In this document: piece by piece, positions 42,251-51,434 of the stretch
How the letters are laid out: the number at the start of each line of letters is the position of its first letter
Position numbering within the stretch: the stretch's first letter is position 1
DNA from: CAYWXK01 sp964462515
Lineage (GTDB): Bacteria > Planctomycetota > Phycisphaerae > Sedimentisphaerales > Anaerobacaceae
Assembly (NCBI GenBank): GCA_964462515.1
Contig: CAYWXK010000013.1
Coordinates: 1-64,000 of the forward strand
Direction: 5' to 3'
Length of the DNA: 64,000 nt
Position numbers and translations under genes: made by a program
The notes under the pieces: model-generated
The model's database searches: none
Seen by the model: only the letters and a program-made list of their open reading frames with translations
What the model was told of the DNA's origin: nothing

Positions 42251-43462
42251 TCAGAAGTGTAGTGACTTCGCCGAAGCCGGCTTCCGTGTAAATGGATGTA
42301 TTGCTTCCTTAAGCGATACACCCCTGACCTCGATTTGCTTGATGTCGTGTGTCCCTATACCGGCTTGGGCCAGCAATTGCAGATAGTTCTCGCCCGGAAA
42401 CGGTGGCTGTGTATGAGCGGCCATTGGGTTGTGTCCTATTACCGTCGTGCAAACAGCATCGGTGCATACTGCGTTGCGACCGACAAGTAAAAGCTTGGGC
42501 TGAATCGGCTCAACGCCCTCATTCCAAAAACCTTCTCCTCCTCTGACTGTGTCGATGCCGTCAATCACAGCAAGGTCCACCGGTCTCGCGCACACCACGT
42601 CAGCGATAATGCGTGGTAAGCGGTAACGCGAGTCGCGCGGAACCCCTCGGTCAACCTCTTGAGGGACACCGGCAGATAAAGTGCGCTTGCCGTTATGAAG
42701 CTGCTGGACACGGGCCTGAACGCTATCTTCATTGGGGGCATCGTCACCATACAGGGCAGTAGGCAGGACGCCAAATAAGTTCTTTGAGGCCATCGTCACA
42801 CCGGCAGCGGCGTGCTCTTTCAGCTTTGATAAAGAGATAAAAACATCCGTCTTTTCATACCACTGGTTGACGTCAAATGCAGGGAAAAGGTATCCGCCCC
42901 AGGGAACTTTAAGCCGGCTGTATCCTGCCCAGCTTCCGCGATTCTTTGTGTTCTCAAAAATAACCTTGTTGCCCCCTGCGGACTTGATTGCTGCCAGGTC
43001 CCAGCCGGCGTCCGTTAAAACCTGCTCAATCGGCTCGCGGTAATAGAGGGCCTCTACAAGAGCTATCCGTTTTGCCCCGGCATCGTTAAGTGCGGCGCAC
43101 AACGCCGCTGCGATGTTCTGATGTATCTGATATGTTCGGCCGGCAGGCAATCCGGCCAACTGCTGAATATTACCGGTGAGATTCATCTTGACCGTGACTG
43201 TCTTGCCGCGGACGAGTTTGTCAATACCGCCTATCAGCTCTATCGCGGCATCGAGCTTGCGACGAACCAAACCCGGCTCGTATGACTCGCATCGCTGAAT
43301 GGCCACTGGCACACTGGGGGCGACCTTCGAAAGTTCAGGTAGTGGCGGGATTGTCGGCTTCTGCTCGCTGCCCCAAACCAGAGAAACTCTGCCGCCTACT
43401 AATGCCGCCGCTGTTCCCAGGCCGCGCACCAATATCTGCCGTCGATTCATTTTCACAGACAT
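42251..43462 (-). CDS. Tat-exported DUF362 protein
   Basis: 403 aa. The N-terminus MNRRQILVRGLGTAAALVGG is a twin-arginine signal. The body matches DUF362: PVAIQRCESYEPGLVRRKLDAAIELIGG, KTVTVKMNLTGN, VALVEALYYREPIEQVL, FISLSKLKEHAAAGVTMASKNLFGVLP and the acidic DLAVIDGIDTVRGGEGFW, with a final AGIGTHDIKQIEVRGVSL. DUF362 members often carry iron-sulfur clusters, but a CxxCxxC set is not visible here. Function is unknown. It is convergent with the FGE-NodB gene and divergent from the Gfo/Idh gene at 43910. ATG preceded by GAGG. Confidence 0.82.
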   Translation of the reverse strand: MSVKMNRRQILVRGLGTAAALVGGRVSLVWGSEQKPTIPPLPELSKVAPSVPVAIQRCESYEPGLVRRKLDAAIELIGGIDKLVRGKTVTVKMNLTGNIQQLAGLPAGRTYQIHQNIAAALCAALNDAGAKRIALVEALYYREPIEQVLTDAGWDLAAIKSAGGNKVIFENTKNRGSWAGYSRLKVPWGGYLFPAFDVNQWYEKTDVFISLSKLKEHAAAGVTMASKNLFGVLPTALYGDDAPNEDSVQARVQQLHNGKRTLSAGVPQEVDRGVPRDSRYRLPRIIADVVCARPVDLAVIDGIDTVRGGEGFWNEGVEPIQPKLLLVGRNAVCTDAVCTTVIGHNPMAAHTQPPFPGENYLQLLAQAGIGTHDIKQIEVRGVSLKEAIHPFTRKPASAKSLHF

Positions 43463-43909
43463 AACTGTAACCTCATTTTTAATCGTTCGTATCTTCTATA
43501 TCGAAATTCTGTATTCTTTACTCTGCATTTTGTTGTTTGCACGATATATCGAATGCCGGGGTTCTGCAAGCAGTTTTTTTCTCTTTTTACGCCGAGAACA
43601 CAAAACTTATTTTCTAAACGACCCTTATGCGAGAAATTCCGGCGGCAAGAATCATCTAAGAATTTCGAAGATTTGTTTCTAATCCACACCAAATATGAAG
43701 CGCCGGCGTAACCGAGGCCACTTTTACACTGGTGTTTCCGGCTAATTTTTTGTTAAAATTATGCTCAAATTTCTTGTTGTTAGTCTGACGAAATGATAGA
43801 ATTCTGGCATACGAATCTGACGGTGCAGTAATCCGTCACAAGGAATTTCAGTTGTAGTTATCTATTTGTGCGTCTTAAAATTGTGGCTTTGTCGATAAGG
43901 AGACGATTA
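43463..43909. promoter_or_regulatory. Divergent intergenic region with a weak predicted promoter at 43774-43802
   Basis: On the plus strand TTGTTG (43774-43779), 17 nt and TAGAAT (43797-43802) could drive the Gfo/Idh gene, leaving a leader of about 105 nt. Otherwise the 447-nt gap between two divergent Tat-protein genes shows no gene and no strong structure. Confidence 0.4.
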
Positions 43910-45232
43910 ATGAGTCAAGCAAAAATGAACCGTTTGAGCAGACGCCAGTTTCTACAAAGCGCCACTGCGGTAGCAGGTAGTCTGGTGGCTGGACCGGTAA
44001 TTGTGAAATCAACGGCGTTGGGTCGTGACGGAAGGGTTGCCGCCAGTGAGCGAATTGTGCTGGGTGGTATCGGCATCCGCAACCGCGGCATGCACGACCT
44101 GCAATGGATGATGCCGGAGCCGGACGTGCAGTTCGTTGCCGTCTGCGATGCCCAGAAAGCCAGCCGAGAGGCCGTCAAGAAAGCGGTGGACACGCGATAT
44201 GGTAACAAAGATTGCGCTATGTTCAGTGACATCCGCGTGTTCCTTGCCGAACGCACCGACATTGATGCGGTGCTGATTGCAACCGGCGACCGCTGGCACG
44301 CGCTGGCCTCTATTTTTGCGATGCGGGCAGGCAAAGACGTTTATTCTGAAAAGCCGTCGGCTATGACCATTGCGGAAGGTCGGGGGGTCGTGGAAACCGC
44401 AAGACGCTATCGCCGAATTTACCAAACCGGCACGCAGCGGCTCAGCGAGGGCAACTTTGTCTTCGCCATCGAGCTTGCCCTCACAGGCCGGCTCGGCAAG
44501 GTGCACACTGCCTATGCGCATATTGCTCCCTGGGACGCAGCGGAGATGAGGCACGACTGGCTTCCTGCACAGCCCGAACCGCCCAAAGAAGTAGTGGACT
44601 GGGACCACTGGTTAGGCCCGTGTCCCTGGCGGCCTTACAACGCAGAATACGTCGGCGGAGGCTGGCGCGGCCACTACGACTTCCACACCAGTTGCATAGG
44701 CGAATGGGGCGCACACACCTTCGCCCAGGCGCAGGCGGGAATCGGCGCTCTGAATACTTCAGCGGTCGAATACCAATACGTCAACAATCCCACCGGCGAT
44801 GAAATGGTTACGAGGTTCGCTAACGGCGTCAAAATGATATTGAGTCGAGGCGATAAGTGGTGGCGCGGCTCCTGCGGTATGCGATTCGATGGCCCCGATG
44901 GATGGGTATCAGCGGCAGATGGCTATTCGCAGCCGGATGTTTCGCCGCCTTCACTGATGGCCGAATTCAAGAAGATAGTCTCCGACTACATAGCCCGCAC
45001 AGGCCGACCGATGAGCCACATGCGAGATTTCCTGGATTGTGTCAAGTCGCGCCGACAAACGGTGGCAAATCCGGAAGTGATGCACCATTCTATGTCAACC
45101 GTGCATGCCGCCAATATCTGTATGTGGCTCAAACGTGATATGCGTTACGACCCCGTCAAAGAGGAATTCATTAACGACCCGGAGGCCAATCGGATGCGCA
45201 GCCGTGCTATGCGTGAGCCTTGGACCATCTAA
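43910..45232 (+). CDS. Tat-exported Gfo/Idh/MocA family oxidoreductase
   Basis: 440 aa from the ATG at 43910, which has AAGGAG 8 nt upstream. The Tat signal is MNRLSRRQFLQSATAVAGS. The Rossmann motif reads VLGGIGIRNRGMHDL, the catalytic-lysine motif SEKPSAMT. Later WDHWLGPCPWRPYNAEYVGG and the GEWGAHTFAQAQ segment fit the secreted planctomycete subgroup, and the end SRAMREPWTI parallels NQPMRAPWHL of the protein at 5812-7038. Expected role: NAD(P)-dependent oxidation or reduction of a sugar derivative in the periplasm. A signal-bearing HEAT protein follows after 124 nt. Confidence 0.87.
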   Translation: MSQAKMNRLSRRQFLQSATAVAGSLVAGPVIVKSTALGRDGRVAASERIVLGGIGIRNRGMHDLQWMMPEPDVQFVAVCDAQKASREAVKKAVDTRYGNKDCAMFSDIRVFLAERTDIDAVLIATGDRWHALASIFAMRAGKDVYSEKPSAMTIAEGRGVVETARRYRRIYQTGTQRLSEGNFVFAIELALTGRLGKVHTAYAHIAPWDAAEMRHDWLPAQPEPPKEVVDWDHWLGPCPWRPYNAEYVGGGWRGHYDFHTSCIGEWGAHTFAQAQAGIGALNTSAVEYQYVNNPTGDEMVTRFANGVKMILSRGDKWWRGSCGMRFDGPDGWVSAADGYSQPDVSPPSLMAEFKKIVSDYIARTGRPMSHMRDFLDCVKSRRQTVANPEVMHHSMSTVHAANICMWLKRDMRYDPVKEEFINDPEANRMRSRAMREPWTI

Positions 45233-45234
45233 TG

Positions 45235-45345
45235 GGAAATTCAAAAATCAAAAGTCAAAGATTAAAATTGCGGAATTGCCGCAGGGCGGCAATAAATTCA
45301 TCAATTTTGCATTTTACACTTTGATTTTTGCATTGCTCTTGAAAG
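45235..45345. repeat. Degenerate inverted repeat of AT-rich words
   Basis: CAAAAATCAAAAGTCAAAG near 45243-45261 is roughly complementary to CACTTTGATTTTTGCATT near 45317-45334. The stem would span the gap between the Gfo/Idh and HEAT genes. The arms are degenerate, so this is a weak structure. Confidence 0.4.
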
Positions 45346-45356
45346 GAAACAAAGCT

Positions 45357-47339
45357 ATGTCAAAGTCAAAAATAATCTTTGCTCTGCTTGTTGCGTTGTT
45401 GTTTGCAAGCGCAGTGCAATTGTTCGGACAAACCGTTCCACTCCCCACAAAGGAAAATGTGGACAAGCTGATTGCCGTGCTCAAGTCTGATGCACCGCAA
45501 AAAGAAAAGGTCGATGCCTGCCGACAACTGTCTGTCATCGGCACAAAAGATGCCATCGCACCGCTGGCGGCGCTGCTCGGTGACGAAAAACTCTCGGATA
45601 TGGCCCGCTACGCCCTCGAACCCATCCCGGACCCGGCTGTTGACGATGCCTTGCGCGATGCGCTCGGCAGACTCAAAGGCCGACCGCTGGCCGGTGTAAT
45701 CACAAGTATTGGCGTGCGGCGAGATGCAAAGGCAGTCGCGGCGTTATCGAAATTACTGCAGGACCAGGATTCAATTGTGGTGCAGGCCTCAGGCCGTGCG
45801 CTTGGCACAATCGGTAATCAGCCAGCGGCCAAGTCGCTGCGGGGTGCTCTGAAAAATGTTTCCGCCGCTAATCAGCTCGCAGTGTGTGAAGGCTTATTAC
45901 GCTGTGCAGAGTCTCTCGCAGCAAAAGGGCAGCGTGATGAGGCCATCGAGATTTATGACCAGCTTCGTGGCCTTAAGGGAGCAGCCCACCAGGTTCGTGC
46001 AGGCGCTCTGCGAGGCGCAATCCTTGTGCGTGGCAATGAAGGCCTGTCTTTGCTTCGGCAGTATTTGAAAAGCGATGACTACATTTTGTTCTCCGCAGCC
46101 GTCCAGGCCTCTTACGAATTGCCAAGAGATAAGGCAGTAACCGATGTGTTGACCGATGGACTGAGCAAACTGCCTGCCGACAATCAGATTCTGGTCATCC
46201 TGGCACTTGGCAAACGCGGTGATGCGGCGGCGCTGCCGACACTGTTTGCTCTGGCTAAAAGCGGTGAAAAAACCGTTCGCATCGCTGCTATTCAGGCCCT
46301 GCCGGCGATTGGACATAGTTCCGCAGTTCCAGTCCTTGTGGAATTGCTGGCCGATGCCGACCGACAGATTAGCGATGCCGCGCAAGAGAACCTCGCTGCA
46401 TTTTCAGGCAAGGAGGCTGATACTGCCGTGATGGCGATGTTTAATAGCGGTAAAACAGATGAGCGCCTTACTGCGCTCGAAATAATCGGGCGTAGGCGGA
46501 TGACGACAAGTGTTCCTTTGCTGTTGAAAGCCGCCGGCGACGCCGACCCAAAAGTTCGTTCTGCCGCAATAAAGAAAGTTGGTGAGCTGGGCGGCCCAGC
46601 CGAGCTGCCGGCGCTGCTCAAACTGCTTATGGATTTGAAAGAGTCGCAAGATATAAACGCCGCTGAACAGGCCTTGCTCGATGTTTGCAACAAAGCTGAT
46701 AATCCGCAATCTTACAACGAGAAGTTTATCGGCCTGCTATCGCAAGCCCAGCCCGCACAAAAGAGCTCCCTGTTGCGTGTTCTCGGTGCTATCGGTGGAG
46801 CGAACGCCCTGAAGGCCGTGCGCGAGGCAGTCAATGACTCTGATGCGCAGGTCCATACCGCCGCAATCCGTGCACTGAGCGGCTGGAAAACCATAGATGC
46901 GGCGCCCGAGTTGCTTGCGCTTGCCAGGAGCGCCGGCAATCCAAATGACAAAACGATTTGCCTGCGTGGCTACATAGGATTGGCCGCTCGTTCTGAGATA
47001 CCTGCCGACCAGCGATTGTCGATGTGCCGGGAGGCCGCCGGCCTTATTGAGCGAAGTGAGGAAAAGAAGCTGCTGTTAGGCGCTCTGGGCAGTATCAATT
47101 TACCGGGTTCACTTGAATTGATTGTGCCGTATATAAACGACCCGGCTACGCAGGAAGAGGCCGGCCTGGCATACATAGCGGTTGCCGATAGGCTTCTCGA
47201 AACGCCTGATGCCTCGAAGCTCGCACCAAAAATGCTTGAAACGCTTGAAAAATTGGCACAGGTTACAACTAACTCCACCCTTGTCCGGCGTGCTAAAGCG
47301 TCGTTGAGGCAGGCGAAAGATAAGGCCGGCAACAAATAA
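45357..47339 (+). CDS. Secreted HEAT-repeat protein
   Basis: 660 aa from the ATG at 45357 (MSKSKIIFALLVALLFASAV); the open frame runs further upstream into the preceding gene but this start has GAAAGGA and begins with a signal peptide cleaved near LFGQT. The rest is a solenoid of HEAT repeats: KDAIAPLAALLGDEKLSDMARYAL, DAKAVAALSKLLQDQDSIVVQASGRALG, AALPTLFALAKSGEKTVRIAAIQAL, SVPLLLKAAGDADPKVRSAAIKK and others, about fifteen in all. No enzyme motif. It follows the Tat Gfo/Idh gene, repeating the pairing at 4926-7038. Likely a periplasmic scaffold. Confidence 0.85.
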   Translation: MSKSKIIFALLVALLFASAVQLFGQTVPLPTKENVDKLIAVLKSDAPQKEKVDACRQLSVIGTKDAIAPLAALLGDEKLSDMARYALEPIPDPAVDDALRDALGRLKGRPLAGVITSIGVRRDAKAVAALSKLLQDQDSIVVQASGRALGTIGNQPAAKSLRGALKNVSAANQLAVCEGLLRCAESLAAKGQRDEAIEIYDQLRGLKGAAHQVRAGALRGAILVRGNEGLSLLRQYLKSDDYILFSAAVQASYELPRDKAVTDVLTDGLSKLPADNQILVILALGKRGDAAALPTLFALAKSGEKTVRIAAIQALPAIGHSSAVPVLVELLADADRQISDAAQENLAAFSGKEADTAVMAMFNSGKTDERLTALEIIGRRRMTTSVPLLLKAAGDADPKVRSAAIKKVGELGGPAELPALLKLLMDLKESQDINAAEQALLDVCNKADNPQSYNEKFIGLLSQAQPAQKSSLLRVLGAIGGANALKAVREAVNDSDAQVHTAAIRALSGWKTIDAAPELLALARSAGNPNDKTICLRGYIGLAARSEIPADQRLSMCREAAGLIERSEEKKLLLGALGSINLPGSLELIVPYINDPATQEEAGLAYIAVADRLLETPDASKLAPKMLETLEKLAQVTTNSTLVRRAKASLRQAKDKAGNK

Positions 47340-47411
47340 GATACCGCATTTACAGTAAGAGATTTACAATAATAATAAAGGTTCTTAAATTTGTCAGATG
47401 ACCTGATGATT

Positions 47412-47651
47412 TCAAGATTTCTTTTGGGTGTTCTGTTGCTCTTTTTGTAAATGCTCGGCGATTCGTTTTAGCTGCTGGTTTATGTCTTCGTTCTGCCGCA
47501 GCAATTTTTCAAGCAGCGTAGATATTGCTCTTGACCCGAGGATGCTCTGGGCGAAGACCAAAAAGAACATCATTGCCAATGCTCCCCCAATAGCAATAAA
47601 GCTTACAGCCCATAAAATCTTTTGCACAAGCTCGTTCAAATTCTGGTCCAT
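47412..47651 (-). CDS. Small membrane protein with C-terminal coiled coil
   Basis: 79 aa. One long hydrophobic segment (about residues 11-36, ILWAVSFIAIGGALAMMFFL) is followed by a charged helical tail (LLEKLLRQNEDINQQLKRIA, then EHLQKEQQNTQKKS) that could form a coiled coil. No family is recognised. It is convergent with the HEAT gene and stands alone. Coding is likely because of the clean membrane/helix pattern and the length, but no ribosome binding site stands out. Confidence 0.6.
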   Translation of the reverse strand: MDQNLNELVQKILWAVSFIAIGGALAMMFFLVFAQSILGSRAISTLLEKLLRQNEDINQQLKRIAEHLQKEQQNTQKKS

Positions 47652-47848
47652 CGCCTCGGCCTTTTATTATGAAAATGCAAACGACTGTTCCCTTATAATT
47701 ACCTTGGCTTATAATAACCACGACGCCAGCCATAGTCAAACCAAAATCTGCTCCCGACTGTCCAGGATTTCAGGCCACTTTCTACCGACTTTAGAGGAAT
47801 TTGTAACGAAATCGCCTATCAAAAAACCAAAGTTTTGCCCGGCGGCGG

Positions 47849-47877
47849 TTGACAAAGATGAAAGAAACGGATATACT
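47849..47877 (+). promoter_or_regulatory. Predicted strong sigma70-type promoter
   Basis: TTGACA (47849-47854), 17 nt and TATACT (47872-47877) give 11 of 12 consensus matches. The beta-helix gene starts about 107 nt further on, so a leader of roughly 100 nt is expected. The remaining gap 47652-47848 shows no gene. Confidence 0.65.
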
Positions 47878-47983
47878 TACATTATAAGCGGAATTCTAAG
47901 AAGTGTTCTTCGCCGGCAAGAAGCCGGTTGGTATTTTTTTGTAATTTAATAATTTGGAATTAGATGGAGTAGGAGAAATAAAA

Positions 47984-49945
47984 ATGAGAGGGCATTTCAG
48001 CATTACTTACTGTTTGGTGGCATTCGCCTTTCTATTGGTGATGGATAATATCGGCTTTGCGGAGCGGATTATATACGTCGATGTTAACGCCACAGGAGCA
48101 AACAACGGCACAAGCTGGACCGATGCCTACAACTACCTCCAGGATGCCTTATCTGATGCAAATTCTGCCGCCAAGCCGGTTGAAATCTGTGTTGCCCAAG
48201 GCATTTATAGACCAGATAGGAGCTTGGCTGAGCCAAATGGCACCGGCGACCGGGATGCTACATTTCAGCTTATAAACGGTGTTACTCTCAAAGGCGGCCA
48301 TGCCGGCACAGGTCAACCAGACCCTAATGCCAGAGACATTGAGGCATACAAAACTATTCTCAGTGGTGATTTGGCTGCCAATGACATTCCGAATAAGCCA
48401 TATTACAGAGATAAAAACACAGAGGAAAACAGCTACCATGTGGTAACAGGTAGTGGGACAGATGCGACCGCTATTCTCGATGGTCTGACGATTACTGCCG
48501 GTAACGCTGACGCCTCCTATTCAAGTTCAAATCCAAAGAGTCTCGGCGGCGGTATGTACAATGACTCTGGTAGCCCGACAGTGACGAACTGCATATTCAG
48601 TAAAAATGTGGCTGCTTATGGCGGCGGCTGTGTATATAACTACTACGGCAATCCGAGCTTCGCAAACTGCGTGTTCAACGGGGGCATCGCTTTTTACGGC
48701 GGGGGTGGGATGCACAACGAACATAGCAACCCAACGCTGACCAACTGCACGTTTAGCGAGAACGTAATAATTCCCACCCTGATGGCCATAGGTGGCGGTG
48801 GGGTGTACAACTATTACAGCAACCCTATACTGACCGGCTGCACGTTCATTAAGAACTGGAGCGCCAGTAACGGCGCCGGCATGCTCAACTGGTACAGCAG
48901 TGTGACACTAATGCGCTGTACTTTTACCGAGAATTTGGGGAGGGGAATTTATAACCGCAATAGCAGCAGTGCAAAGCTAACCGACTGCACGTTCAACAAA
49001 AACTCAGGCGGCGGAATATGCAATGAGAATGGTACCCTGACGCTCAGCAATTGTATCTTCAGCGAGAACTCAGCAACGGCAGGAGGCGGTATTTATAATA
49101 TGTATATGTATAACATGAGCAACAACATAACATTGATTAACTGTAGTTTTAGCGGCAACTTGGCTGGCGATGGTGGCGGAATATACGGAGGTAGCTCGAA
49201 GATTGTCAACTGCACATTCAGCGGAAACTTGGCAGAACGTTCAGGTGGTGGGATGTACACCATAGGTGAGCCAACGGTTACCAATTGCATATTCAGTGGA
49301 AACTCGGCAGTGGACTACGGTGGTGGAATCTATTGTCAACCATTGCGCCTAACACTGACTAACTGCATGTTTGCTGGAAATTTGGCAAAAAATGGTAAGG
49401 CCATGACATGTGAAGGGGGGATTCCGGTCGGTGTCGTGATGCAGGGAATCAACTGTATTCTCTGGGATGGCGGTGATGAAATATTCAAGAAATTTAATTC
49501 AAAGGTTGATATTACATACAGTGACATACAGGGCGGCTGGCCAGACGAAGGGAACATTGACAAAGACCCATGCTTTGCCGAGCCAGGTTATTGGGACCCA
49601 AATGGAACGCCTCAAGACCTAAATGATGACTTCTGGGTCGATGGTGATTATCACTTGAAATCCCAGGCAGGCAGATGGGACGCAAACGAAGGACGATGGA
49701 CGAAGGATGAAGTGACAAGTCCCTGCATTGATGCGGGTGACCCAAAAAATCCTATTGGCTATGAGCCATTCCCTAACGGCGGAATCATCAATATGGGCGC
49801 CTATGGCGGAACTTCTGAAGCGAGTAAATCATACTTCGGCGAGCCGGTCTGCGAAACCATTGTCGCCGGCGACATAAACGGCGACTGCATCGTCAATCTT
49901 ATAGACTTCGCTCTTATGGCGTTGCATTGGATGGAGGAAAAATAG
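47984..49945 (+). CDS. Secreted beta-helix (Pmp-like repeat) protein with dockerin-like tail
   Basis: 653 aa from the ATG at 47984 (AGGAGA upstream). A signal peptide ends near IGFAE, then IIYVDVNATGANNGTSWTDAYNYLQDAL opens the right-handed beta-helix. About ten turns follow the pattern GGGxYN...PTLTNCTFSENxA, as in polymorphic outer membrane proteins. The C-terminal 100 residues, from DYHLKSQAGRWDANEGRW to the dockerin-like GDINGDCIVNLIDFALMALHW, are nearly the same as in the protein at 60189-61544. Probably a surface protein; no catalytic residue could be assigned. It has its own promoter at 47849. Confidence 0.87.
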   Translation: MRGHFSITYCLVAFAFLLVMDNIGFAERIIYVDVNATGANNGTSWTDAYNYLQDALSDANSAAKPVEICVAQGIYRPDRSLAEPNGTGDRDATFQLINGVTLKGGHAGTGQPDPNARDIEAYKTILSGDLAANDIPNKPYYRDKNTEENSYHVVTGSGTDATAILDGLTITAGNADASYSSSNPKSLGGGMYNDSGSPTVTNCIFSKNVAAYGGGCVYNYYGNPSFANCVFNGGIAFYGGGGMHNEHSNPTLTNCTFSENVIIPTLMAIGGGGVYNYYSNPILTGCTFIKNWSASNGAGMLNWYSSVTLMRCTFTENLGRGIYNRNSSSAKLTDCTFNKNSGGGICNENGTLTLSNCIFSENSATAGGGIYNMYMYNMSNNITLINCSFSGNLAGDGGGIYGGSSKIVNCTFSGNLAERSGGGMYTIGEPTVTNCIFSGNSAVDYGGGIYCQPLRLTLTNCMFAGNLAKNGKAMTCEGGIPVGVVMQGINCILWDGGDEIFKKFNSKVDITYSDIQGGWPDEGNIDKDPCFAEPGYWDPNGTPQDLNDDFWVDGDYHLKSQAGRWDANEGRWTKDEVTSPCIDAGDPKNPIGYEPFPNGGIINMGAYGGTSEASKSYFGEPVCETIVAGDINGDCIVNLIDFALMALHWMEEK

Positions 49946-50090
49946 AGAGGGAACTTAAAGCCGAGTTGGCTGCGATTAAAAACAAACTTGGGATACAATA
50001 AAAAGGAGTGATGAAACAGAATCGGCACAGCAACCAAACCCGCTGTAAAAAGGTGGGCTAAATACAGGCCTCTTATTCTGTTTTTGGTGG

Positions 50091-50137
50091 CACGGCCATC
50101 TTGGCCGTGTTTATTCTTCACGGGCTGGAAGCCCGTG
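50091..50137. repeat. Composite double-hairpin repeat overlapping the ftsW 3' end
   Basis: CACGGCCATCTTGGCCGTG (50091-50109) and CACGGGCTGGAAGCCCGTG (50119-50137) are two perfect hairpins 9 nt apart. The same pair occurs in reverse orientation at 53030-53096, where it is interrupted by a 24-nt insertion. The second hairpin lies inside the last codons of ftsW. Confidence 0.9.
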
Positions 50138-51292
50138 CCACGCATCGTATGAGGAGGCTGATTGTTTGGCGATGTTAAGCAGGACGCCGACCGCAGCAGA
50201 TGATAGCAGCATACTTGTGCCGCCTGCGCTTACGAAAGGAAGTGGGATGCCTTTTGTGGGCAGGACTACCGTAACTACGCCGATATTTATTGCCGCCTGG
50301 AGTGCTATCGTCAGGACGATTCCACCGGCTAAAAGCCGGCCAAACCGGTCTTTACAGCGCACAATTATTAAAATACCCAGCCAGACAAAAGCAATAAATA
50401 GTCCTATGACGACTGCATTTCCGACAAAGCCGAGCTCTTCGCCGATGATGGCGAAGATAAAGTCCGTAGTGTCCTCAGGCAGATGGCCATATTTGCAGAT
50501 ACCTCTGCCGAGTCCTTTGCCGAACAGTCCGCCGGAGCCGAGAGCAACAAGCGATTGGGTTGCCTGATAAGCGGCTGAATCGGACAATTTGTCGGGCTGC
50601 AAAAAGGCGGTGATGCGCTGCATTCGGCTCGGTGAGCGGATAAGTGCCATCAAAAAGGCAGCCGCTCCAAACGGCATCGGGGTCAGGATGTGCCACAACT
50701 TGGCGCCGCCGATAATTAACATCACAAAAGCAAGAAGAGCTATAAATGCCGCTGTGCCGAAGTCTTCAATTATTACCAACCCTACGACTAACGCAACCAC
50801 AGAGCATATCGGGACAAACCTTTTCCAGAATGATTTGAGCTCATCGGCGAATTTATCACAAACGCCTGCCAAAAAGAATACAAGAATCCATTTTGCCAGC
50901 TCAGAGGGCTGAAAGCTTACGGTTATGGGACCGGCAGGAATTCTAAGCCAGCGGCGGGCGCGGTTTATCTCCGTGCCGAACTGCGGGAGCAAAACGAGTA
51001 TAAGCAGGGCGATGCTAAGGACTAAAAGGTAAGTAGTAGGCGACCTGAGGAACCCGTATGTCAGTCTGAACCTCTGGTAGTTGAAACAGGAGGCGGCGAA
51101 CATAATTAAACAGGCCAGCGGGAAAAACAATATCTGTCGCAAACTGGCGTAGTTGTAGAATTTCTGTAAGTTGATTTCCTGCGTGATGTTGGCGCTGGCT
51201 GAGAAGACAAAAACTGTGCCGATAGCCATTAGAGAAACAGCAACAAACGCAAGAGAATTGCCGAGGTTATTGTCTTTTGTCGTAATGGTCAT
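50111..51292 (-). CDS. ftsW: Cell-division peptidoglycan polymerase FtsW (SEDS family)
   Basis: 393 aa with about ten membrane helices. SEDS proteins polymerise lipid II glycan strands together with a class B PBP at the septum. The conserved segments are FGTEINRARRWLRIPAGPITVSFQPSELAKW in parts, HLPEDTTDFIFAIIGEELGF, and VLPTKGIPLPFVSAGGTSML. The HLPE...DFIFA pattern favours FtsW over RodA. The last residues HGLPAREE and the stop codon are encoded by the palindromic repeat at 50119-50137. In many bacteria ftsW is next to murG; here murG is 10 kb away on the other strand, so the division cluster is split. Confidence 0.9.
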   Translation of the reverse strand: MTITTKDNNLGNSLAFVAVSLMAIGTVFVFSASANITQEINLQKFYNYASLRQILFFPLACLIMFAASCFNYQRFRLTYGFLRSPTTYLLVLSIALLILVLLPQFGTEINRARRWLRIPAGPITVSFQPSELAKWILVFFLAGVCDKFADELKSFWKRFVPICSVVALVVGLVIIEDFGTAAFIALLAFVMLIIGGAKLWHILTPMPFGAAAFLMALIRSPSRMQRITAFLQPDKLSDSAAYQATQSLVALGSGGLFGKGLGRGICKYGHLPEDTTDFIFAIIGEELGFVGNAVVIGLFIAFVWLGILIIVRCKDRFGRLLAGGIVLTIALQAAINIGVVTVVLPTKGIPLPFVSAGGTSMLLSSAAVGVLLNIAKQSASSYDAWHGLPAREE

Positions 51293-51434
51293 TACACCGT
51301 GCTATACAAAAACATTTTCATTCAAGAATAAACACTCTGTCTTTATATTTCGGTTTTCAGGGGCAAAATTCCGCAAGAAATTATTTCATAATAAACTGGG
51401 AAAAAGAAGGACTTATAAGCACACAGATTAGTAT

